From the NCBI GenBank assembly GCA_943789305.1, contig CALSTP010000001.1:782178-846177 (forward strand): a DNA stretch of 64,000 nucleotides. The letters run 5' to 3'. A program made the translations under genes and the position numbers. Positions 57,887-64,000 of this stretch are shown piece after piece; the first letter of the stretch is position 1; the number at the start of each line of letters is the position of its first letter. Under the pieces are notes generated by a model, which did not search any database, was not told the origin of the DNA, and saw only the letters and a program-made list of their open reading frames with translations. The DNA is from an uncultured Flavobacteriaceae bacterium. GTDB lineage: Bacteria; Bacteroidota; Bacteroidia; Flavobacteriales; Flavobacteriaceae.

Positions 57887-58020
57887 TTCATCTTAATTGT
57901 AAACTTTAGCTTATCTATTTTAAGAATTTAATCTATTATACTAATTATCATTAAGTTATTAAATTATATACCTCAAAACTGTATTCCGATTCATTAACAT
58001 ATTAATTCAATACAAATTCT

Positions 58021-58028
58021 TACATTTG
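58021..58028 (+). promoter_or_regulatory. Probable -7 element for the DUF2911 gene
   Basis: TACATTTG fits TAnnTTTG, 25 bases before the ATG at 58054. The -33 box is poor. Confidence 0.5.
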
Positions 58029-58053
58029 AGTTTACATAACTAAACTAGTTTCT

Positions 58054-58890
58054 ATGAAAAACACAATTTTATCTTTAATCTTTTTGGTAGGTTCTTTTGT
58101 TTCGGCACAGGTACAGACCCCACAACCAAGCCCTAGTTCACAATTGTCCCAAACTGTTGGGTTAACAGAAGTGAATGTGAAATTTTCGCGCCCTGGAAAA
58201 AAGGGTAGAGCTATTTTTGGTGCTTTAGTTCCTTATGGAGAGCTATGGAGAACCGGAGCAAACAAAAACACTACAATCAGCTTTAGTGATCCTATTACCA
58301 TTGGTGGACAAGAACTTGCTGCTGGAGAGTATGCAATATTTACACGTCCTGGAAAAGCAATGTGGGAAGTTATTTTTTACAACGATACATCAAACTGGGG
58401 AACCCCGGCTGAATGGGATGCTGAAAAGGTTGCTGCAGCAATAGAAGTAGCTCCCACTGAAGGGGGATCTGTAGAGTCTTTTTCTATTTGGATTTCGAAC
58501 CTCCACAACAATGGAGCTACCTTAAATATTGGTTGGGATACATCAAGGATAGCCATTCCCTTTGAAGTCCCTACTGTTGCAAAAGCATCGGCTTCTATTG
58601 AAGAAGTTATGAAAAACAATCCCAAACACCGTGATTATTACAGTGCGGCGGTTTATTATCTTCAAGAAGGTCAGGATTTAAATCAAGCCAAAGAATGGAT
58701 TGCAAAGGCAGCAGAAGGTAAAAGCGATGCTTATTGGTATTTTCGTCAACAATCGCTAATTCTTGCTGGGCTCAACGATATAGAGGGTGCAATTGCTGCG
58801 GCTAAAACATCTCTAGAATTGGCTACAAAAGCCGGTAACCCAGATTATGTTGCTCTAAACGAGGCATCTCTTGCTGAGTGGGCAAAATAA
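58054..58890 (+). CDS. Secreted DUF2911 protein
   Basis: 278 residues. Signal peptide MKNTILSLIFLVGSFVSAQ. The DUF2911 domain follows (PQPSPSSQLSQTVGLTEVNVKFSRPGKKGR to YGELWRTGANKNTTISFSDPITIGG). A C-terminal helical repeat (EDxEGAIAAAKTSLELATKAG-like) resembles TPR. The family is common in marine Bacteroidota and its role is unknown. It has its own promoter and terminator. Confidence 0.88.
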   Translation: MKNTILSLIFLVGSFVSAQVQTPQPSPSSQLSQTVGLTEVNVKFSRPGKKGRAIFGALVPYGELWRTGANKNTTISFSDPITIGGQELAAGEYAIFTRPGKAMWEVIFYNDTSNWGTPAEWDAEKVAAAIEVAPTEGGSVESFSIWISNLHNNGATLNIGWDTSRIAIPFEVPTVAKASASIEEVMKNNPKHRDYYSAAVYYLQEGQDLNQAKEWIAKAAEGKSDAYWYFRQQSLILAGLNDIEGAIAAAKTSLELATKAGNPDYVALNEASLAEWAK

Positions 58891-58916
58891 AAGTATACCA
58901 TTGATTAGTAAGTATT

Positions 58917-58942
58917 AAACCCTGTTTCGGCAGGGTTTTTTG
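58917..58942 (+). terminator. Terminator of the DUF2911 gene
   Basis: AAACCCTG and CAGGGTTT pair over eight bases with a six-base loop TTTCGG and a following T-run. Confidence 0.85.
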
Positions 58943-58950
58943 ATTTTTAA

Positions 58951-59120
58951 TCAGTTGGTTTTTTCGTTTGCATCTAAATTATTTGTATCAATGGGGGTAG
59001 CATCATAAACAATTACTTTTTTCCAAAGATGTTCAGCTTCTTTTATAAAGGTCATGTGGGTGGGATCAACTTGATATGCCGCTTCGGCTGCTGCATGGAA
59101 CTGACTAGTATTGAGCCAAT
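58951..59120 (-). pseudogene. 3' remnant of an unrecognised gene
   Basis: A minus-strand frame reads NLYWLNTSQFHAAAEAAYQ, then VDPTHMTFIKEAEHLWKKVIVYDATPI and ends in NEKTN. It looks like real protein, but an in-frame TGA lies just upstream and there is no start codon. It overlaps, in another frame, the end of the membrane-protein gene at 59052. The family was not recognised. The most likely history is a deletion that joined the end of one gene to the middle of another. Confidence 0.5.
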
Positions 59121-59426
59121 AAAGATTTCAATCCCAAAGAAAAACATTCTCCAATGTAAGACCCAACTCAATGCAAAAAAGTCTTTGAAGAAGTCAGAAC
59201 CTCGATTTTTGGTGTAAACTTCAAATGACTTTAAAGTTCCTACTATGGTAATGATAAACGCAGGAGTAACAGTTAGCTTGTAAATTTTTTCAAAATACTC
59301 AAGAAATAAAAAGCTTCCAAGCGTGTAAAGGATTACAATTCCTAAAAAATAATTAAGTGCCTCTTTGTCTGAATATTGTTTTTCAACAATTTTTTGTTCG
59401 ACACCTTTTAGGTCAGTCCAGATCAT
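59052..59426 (-). CDS. Small membrane protein, possibly truncated
   Basis: 124 residues with about three membrane segments (ALNYFLGIVILYTLGSFLFLE, TVTPAFIITIVGTLKSF and the stretch MFFFGIEIFIGSILVSS). A soluble N-terminus contains the repeated charged pattern VEKQYSDKEA. The last 14 residues (SMQQPKRHIKLIPPT) are read out of frame through sequence that codes for another protein fragment, so the natural C-terminus is probably lost. The family is not identified. Confidence 0.55.
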   Translation of the reverse strand: MIWTDLKGVEQKIVEKQYSDKEALNYFLGIVILYTLGSFLFLEYFEKIYKLTVTPAFIITIVGTLKSFEVYTKNRGSDFFKDFFALSWVLHWRMFFFGIEIFIGSILVSSMQQPKRHIKLIPPT

Positions 59427-59545
59427 TTATTTTAATTTTAGGATGCCAATCCTAAATCAAGGGAATTAAATAGCTTAGTTAATTCATTGAAGTAGATAAG
59501 ATTGGGTTAATGCAGATTAACTAAAAAATAATAACAAACAAATAC

Positions 59546-61198
59546 CTAGTTCTTTTTAGGCAGAAGAATTTGGATGACTAGACCCAAGGTTACGGTAAGG
59601 GCAGTTCCAATAACATTCAACCAGAGGTAGCTGAAAAAATCCAAATAGAAAAACCCAATAATCAAAATTTCAGAAACTATGGCTGCATAGAAAATGGCTT
59701 GTCCCTTGATTCGTTTTATAAAAATAGCAACTACAAAAACACCTAAAATTGTTCCGTAGAAAATAGAACCGATGATGTTAACTAATTGAATAAGGTTTTC
59801 TACTAAACTTCCAAAACCCGCAAATAGAATTGCAATGACTCCCCAAAGGAGGGTAAAGAGTTTGGAGGCATTAACATAGTGTTTTTCGGATTGCTGCTTT
59901 CGATTTCTTTTGTAAAGATCTACAACTGTGGTTGCAGCCAGCGCATTTAGTTCTGAAGCGGTTGAACTCATTGCAGCGGATAGGATCACAGCAACTAGGA
60001 GTCCGATAAGTCCTTGAGGTAAATATTTTAAGATGAATGAAATAAATACATAATCCTTATCATTGACTTCAATTTCTGGGTCAGCATTTTGAATTAGTGT
60101 TTTGACCTCAACACGAATTTCTTTTTCACGAGTGTCTAGGCTTTTTATAGCTTTTAAATCCAGGACTTTGGATGTGAGAAGAAGGCTGCGTTTTTTTTCT
60201 TGAATTCGATCCAATTGCTTTTGAAAGGTTTTGAGCTCCCCTGAAGAGGTCGAATTTTGAACGGCCTCTACTGCTTTTGGATTGAAATGAATGGGTGCGG
60301 GTTCGAATTGATAAAATACAAAAACCATAACTCCTACAAGCAGTATAAAAAACTGCATAGGTACTTTTAGAAAGCCGTTCATAATGAGTCCCAGTTGGCT
60401 TTCTTTTACAGATTTTCCGGATAAATAACGTTGTACTTGACTTTGATCCGTTCCAAAATAAGAGAGGGCTAAAAACAGGCCTCCTGTAATTCCACTCCAA
60501 AAAGTGTAGCGGTTGTTGGGGTCAAAACTAAAATCGATAACATCGAGTTTTCCGCTAGCTCCTGCAACAGTTAAGGCTTTGATAAACCCAATATCACTTG
60601 GAAAACTTTTGATGATGAAAACAAAGGCAGTAATCATTCCAAAAAAAATGATGAACATCTGTTGTTTTTGTGTTACGTTTACTGCTCGAGTTCCTCCAAT
60701 CAGGGTATAAAAAATTACAACTACTCCAATGATTAGGATCAGTAATTTAAGGTTCCATCCCAAGACAACACTCAAGATAATAGCAGGTGCATAAATGGTA
60801 ATTCCTGCGGCTAGTCCTCGTTGGACCAGAAATAATATTGCGGTTAGTGTTCTTGTTTTTAGGTTGAAGCGTTCTTCTAAAAACTCATAGGCAGTAAATA
60901 TTTTTAACCGGTGATACACTGGGATAAAAAACAAGCAAATAATTACCACAGCTAAGGGTAGTCCAAAGTAGAATTGAACAAACCCCATTCCATCATGATA
61001 TGCTTGACCTGGGGTAGATAAGAAGGTAATAGCACTCGCTTGCGTTGCCATTACCGAAAGGCCAATGGTCCACCAACGGCTTTCATTTCCACCTTTTAGA
61101 TACGCTTCAATAGAATTATTTTTTCTATTTTTCCAAACCCCATAAAGCACAATAAAGGCTAGGGTTCCTATCAAGATTATCCAATCTATTGTCATCAT
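59546..61198 (-). CDS. Sodium:solute symporter (SSS family)
   Basis: 550 residues with about 13 hydrophobic segments. Family landmarks: RWWTIGLSVMATQASAITFLSTPGQAY after helix 1, GGTRAVNVTQKQQMFIIFFG, and SYFGTDQSQVQRYLSGKS. An inserted hydrophilic region (residues about 310-375) contains coiled-coil-like QKQLDRIQEKKRSLL, longer than usual for the family. The downstream part has SAAMSSTASELNALA. It probably imports a sugar, organic acid or amino acid with sodium. It is next to the PIG-L gene and may share a transcript with it. Confidence 0.92.
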   Translation of the reverse strand: MMTIDWIILIGTLAFIVLYGVWKNRKNNSIEAYLKGGNESRWWTIGLSVMATQASAITFLSTPGQAYHDGMGFVQFYFGLPLAVVIICLFFIPVYHRLKIFTAYEFLEERFNLKTRTLTAILFLVQRGLAAGITIYAPAIILSVVLGWNLKLLILIIGVVVIFYTLIGGTRAVNVTQKQQMFIIFFGMITAFVFIIKSFPSDIGFIKALTVAGASGKLDVIDFSFDPNNRYTFWSGITGGLFLALSYFGTDQSQVQRYLSGKSVKESQLGLIMNGFLKVPMQFFILLVGVMVFVFYQFEPAPIHFNPKAVEAVQNSTSSGELKTFQKQLDRIQEKKRSLLLTSKVLDLKAIKSLDTREKEIRVEVKTLIQNADPEIEVNDKDYVFISFILKYLPQGLIGLLVAVILSAAMSSTASELNALAATTVVDLYKRNRKQQSEKHYVNASKLFTLLWGVIAILFAGFGSLVENLIQLVNIIGSIFYGTILGVFVVAIFIKRIKGQAIFYAAIVSEILIIGFFYLDFFSYLWLNVIGTALTVTLGLVIQILLPKKN

Positions 61199-61295
61199 TT
61201 GTTAAATGTATTCATGAACAAAACAAATAAAATCCAATAGAGGATATTACCTACAATTAAGAAAAAATAAATTCTATTTTTTTTTGAGAACATTA

Positions 61296-63764
61296 TTATA
61301 AAGCTAATAAATTAATTAAAATTCGATAAGCTCCAGGTACACCGGCTGGAAGTTCTCTGAAGAAACTTAGCCCTGTGTATACAAAAGTTCCTTTTCCATG
61401 GGATGCAACAAGAATACTTCCAAGTTTTTCTGTCTCTCCAAAATCATTCATACCCAAGAGAGGCGTAAAATTTTCGTCCCACTGATTTGGGAAATATAAA
61501 CCTCTTTCTTGAACCCACCCTTTAAAATCTTGAGCAGTTATCTTATGTGGGAAATTCATAGCAGAATGATTTGGATCTAAAATCCGAACTTTACTAAACT
61601 CGTCTGTTACTCGGTCTCTTGATAGTTGAATGGAGTAGGGGGCTAGTTTTTTAGTTTTTAAACCTCTGCTTGTATTGTATTGGGTTACAAGCGTTCCTCC
61701 TGCTTCAACGAAGTCAAACAACATTTGATTCTTGTAAGCTAAGGATTCTTGTACATTGTATGCTCGAATCCCAACAATAATTGCATTGTAGGTTTTGAGT
61801 TCTGCAAGTGTAACCGTTTCGATGTCAATCGAACGAACATCTACACCAACAGTCTGCAAGCGTTTTTTTACTGTATCGCCAGCACCCGCAATATATCCTA
61901 CTTTGATTTCTGGAATTTTAAGATTCAAGCGAACAGTTTTTGCTTCACTTGGTTGAGCGATAAACTGTTTTGGAATATGAGTGTAGTCTAGGGTTTGAAC
62001 GGCAAAGACATTTTCTTTACTTCCTCTTTTTACCGCCATAGGTTTTAACGACCCACTTTCGGCTGCAGCATATGGTTTTATTTGAAATTCCAAGAATTTG
62101 GAGCTTCCTCTTCCTTCCAACTTAACCGGCAAGCTCTTTTGGTTTATTTTCCATCCTTTGGGATGACTCAATTCGATTGCACCTTCATAACTTTCTCCAT
62201 AACTGGTTACATTTAATCGGACAATTTGCGCTTCATCATTCGCAAAAAGGAATACGGGTTGATCAAATGTAACTCCTAGCTTGGGCAAAATATAAAAAGG
62301 GTTGATTACCTCGCCACGAACAGGGTCTGTTTTGCGGTGTTTTACCGAGGTATTAAACGGAATCGAAACCCCGTATATGTTCAGGTAATATTCTATTGTA
62401 ATGGGTCTGGGAGTTTGTGGTTTTCCAATCCAATCTTTATTTTCAATAGAAAAAGTTCCTAGGCTTCCTTTCTCTAAAAGCCAGTAGGGAGTACTGAGCG
62501 AATGGTCTAGAGTTACATCAAAAGAATAACTAAAACGATTGTTAGGTTTTAGTATCTGATCTAATTTTTTGAGTCCATCAACTGTTTTTATTTTTTCTAG
62601 TTTTATCGAGTGTAAACTTTGTTGTACGGCATTAAGATTAATTTTCAATTGCTCTCCACCAATTCCATATAATCGCTCTGCATTAAATTGCATTTGAACA
62701 CCTAAACAATCAAGAATCAGTTGTTTGGTTTCTGCAAGTTTTCTTTTTTTCCATAGTGTGGCTGGAAGTTTTTCAATTTCTTGATGAATTTTCACTAGGG
62801 CATTTACACTTTTTTCGGGTTGTTTAAAATCGAAAGTTTGAAGTGCAGTTTCAATCAATTTTCCGACAGATGAACCTCCTTTAAGTCTCGACCAAGTTGT
62901 ATTGATTCCTTCAAAAGGATCATTAGATTTTGGACGTTCCCCTTCAATAATTTCGATGTATTCTGTTCTTTTTCCAAGACTTGGTGCACTGCCAAATCCC
63001 TGAGATTTGTGAGAACTACGACTAGCGGCTGCAATTGAACTATTTGAAGTACCAGTTAATGGATCATAAATACCAATTTCAAGAGCTAAAAGATTATTTT
63101 TATCAGCTTTTTCAAAATTTTCTCTACTTCCATAGAACCACCAGGAAGTATTGAAAAACAGACGTTTGGGTTGCCAAACTTTGATATTGTCCAGTTGTTC
63201 AGGATAGGATTTTGGGTCATTACTTAAGGCAAAAGCTTCTTTGCTTAACAAGGCTGAAGAGGTATGATGACCGTGGGTTCTCCCTGCTGTTCTGTGGTCG
63301 AAGCGATTAATAATGATATCTGGTTGAAAAGCACGAATACGACCTATTACTTCTCCTAAAATTTGTTCTTTATCCCATATCTTTAAAGTTTCATTGGGGT
63401 GCTTTGAATACCCAAAATCAATTGCAGAACTAAAGTATTGATTTCCATTATCAATACTTCGAGCTTTGATAAGTTCTTCCGTTCGGATAACACCCAATAA
63501 GGCTCTTAGTTCATTTCCAATTAGATTTTGACCTCCATCTCCTCGAGTCAGCGAAAGATAAGCGGTATGAGCATTAACATGATTAGACAAATAAGAAATT
63601 AATGCTGTATTTTCATCATCGGGATGAGCAGCGATGTATAATGCTGATCCCAAAAAGTTTAACTTTTCGAGCTGTTTATAAATTTCTGTACTAGGTTGTT
63701 GTCCATAATTAAGATTAAATACCAAACAAATGAAAAGAAAGGAGACAAAGGTTTTATTTTTCAT
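61296..63764 (-). CDS. Large secreted PIG-L family deacetylase
   Basis: 822 residues from MKNKTFVSFLFI. The signal peptide ends at NLNYGQ. The N-terminal PIG-L (LmbE-like) domain has the zinc motif AHPDDEN near residue 47, TRGDGGQN, IRTEELIKARSIDNG and HGHHTSSAL. The remaining 500 residues include beta-rich domains and a C-terminal GATase-like fold (YNAIIVGIRAYN, GGTLVTQYNTSRG). It probably deacetylates or cleaves N-acetyl sugar substrates outside the cell. A start 18 codons earlier is rejected. The next gene upstream ends 1 base before it. Confidence 0.9.
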   Translation of the reverse strand: MKNKTFVSFLFICLVFNLNYGQQPSTEIYKQLEKLNFLGSALYIAAHPDDENTALISYLSNHVNAHTAYLSLTRGDGGQNLIGNELRALLGVIRTEELIKARSIDNGNQYFSSAIDFGYSKHPNETLKIWDKEQILGEVIGRIRAFQPDIIINRFDHRTAGRTHGHHTSSALLSKEAFALSNDPKSYPEQLDNIKVWQPKRLFFNTSWWFYGSRENFEKADKNNLLALEIGIYDPLTGTSNSSIAAASRSSHKSQGFGSAPSLGKRTEYIEIIEGERPKSNDPFEGINTTWSRLKGGSSVGKLIETALQTFDFKQPEKSVNALVKIHQEIEKLPATLWKKRKLAETKQLILDCLGVQMQFNAERLYGIGGEQLKINLNAVQQSLHSIKLEKIKTVDGLKKLDQILKPNNRFSYSFDVTLDHSLSTPYWLLEKGSLGTFSIENKDWIGKPQTPRPITIEYYLNIYGVSIPFNTSVKHRKTDPVRGEVINPFYILPKLGVTFDQPVFLFANDEAQIVRLNVTSYGESYEGAIELSHPKGWKINQKSLPVKLEGRGSSKFLEFQIKPYAAAESGSLKPMAVKRGSKENVFAVQTLDYTHIPKQFIAQPSEAKTVRLNLKIPEIKVGYIAGAGDTVKKRLQTVGVDVRSIDIETVTLAELKTYNAIIVGIRAYNVQESLAYKNQMLFDFVEAGGTLVTQYNTSRGLKTKKLAPYSIQLSRDRVTDEFSKVRILDPNHSAMNFPHKITAQDFKGWVQERGLYFPNQWDENFTPLLGMNDFGETEKLGSILVASHGKGTFVYTGLSFFRELPAGVPGAYRILINLLAL

Positions 63765-63765
63765 A

Positions 63766-64000
63766 TTAATCGAGTTTAAATGGAACACGGAATTTTTCTG
63801 AGGCATTATTATTTTCATTCCAATATTGCCTTCTTTCTGTATGGATTCGTTTGGCTGTTGAAGTCAATTCTTTTCCATTCTTAATCGTTTGTTCAACCCA
63901 TCCCTCTATCGTATGAGGAAAATCATTTAAAAACTTAATGGCTAAATACCGTTTTAGTAGGGGATACGCTATGGTGTAGATTGTATATTTTTCGTTTATC
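63766..64000 (-). CDS. Partial gene, C-terminal end only
   Basis: 78 codons in frame, running off the right edge of the window, ending FRVPFKLD. It contains YTIAYPLLKRYLAIKFLNDFP, TIEGWVEQTIKNGKEL and RIHTERRQYW. No known domain is recognised. It ends one base before the PIG-L start codon, so the two are coupled in one transcript. Confidence 0.7.
   Translation of the reverse strand, partial: INEKYTIYTIAYPLLKRYLAIKFLNDFPHTIEGWVEQTIKNGKELTSTAKRIHTERRQYWNENNNASEKFRVPFKLD

Noticed and set aside
1..64000. CRISPR array, insertion sequence, prophage or replication origin
   Set aside because: No regularly spaced repeats, transposase, phage structural genes or DnaA-box cluster were found.

Overview
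The window looks like a piece of a marine member of the Flavobacteriaceae (Bacteroidota). The evidence is an A+T-rich sequence, Bacteroidota promoter elements of the form TAnnTTTG (seen before rpsA, rnpB and the tRNA genes, among others), typical flavobacterial families (DUF3822, DUF2807, DUF5686, DUF2911, TIGR03643), tRNA genes without an encoded CCA, and almost no Shine-Dalgarno sequences. Most of the sequence is a dense housekeeping chromosome. Between the housekeeping blocks lie short decayed stretches, and one unusual light-related operon stands out.

Layout. 1-1760: an acetyltransferase, then a decayed region with a frameshifted gene and the tail of an HNH endonuclease embedded in cassette-like repeat sequence. 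1785-6250: lpd, two tandem methionine sulfoxide reductases B, an MFS transporter and a ruined DUF2807 gene. 6438-12430: lon, an NRDE protein, cmk and rpsA. 12518-19378: pyrR-pyrB-STAS-like-rnz-pdxH, then a tightly packed sixA-like/ppk1/ppx group for phosphate and polyphosphate. 19385-23416 (minus): dnaX, interrupted at a run of ten A residues, then the RNase P RNA gene (plus), rsmD, DUF3822 and a membrane-anchored protein. 23512-26290: a helicase, kdsB and an acyltransferase. 26280-28965 (minus): yebC, a RmlD-like protein and gcvT. 29050-30654: secreted aminopeptidase P. 30662-35331 (minus): the threonine operon thrA-thrB-thrC, with a structured element upstream. 35669-38200 (minus): clpC. 38427-42181: gyrA and a TPR protein. 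42229-45205: an NlpC/P60 enzyme and a 7TM-HD protein. 45286-49367: tRNA-Ser, an esterase pseudogene, a DUF5686 outer-membrane protein, tRNA-Pro and tRNA-Arg.

49456-57886 is the most striking block. Eight genes on the minus strand, with overlapping or directly abutting ends, run in the order SRPBCC protein, SDR, class I photolyase, DUF2256, CRY-DASH, iron-sulfur photolyase, a divergent fourth photolyase/cryptochrome paralogue, and TIGR03643. Four different flavin photoreceptor or repair enzymes are therefore apparently made from one transcript. An inverted repeat lies just upstream of the first gene, followed by a small HTH-like gene and a remnant S24 (LexA-like) domain. A DUF1801 gene with a single nonsense codon lies just beyond the operon's far end.

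57887-64000 holds a secreted DUF2911 protein, two juxtaposed gene remnants, a sodium/solute symporter, a large secreted PIG-L deacetylase and the 3' end of an unrecognised gene.

The two most interesting signals are the photolyase multigene operon with its divergent members, and the dnaX A10 site. The latter has a hairpin directly before the A-run and a stop codon two codons after it, as expected for programmed production of tau and gamma.
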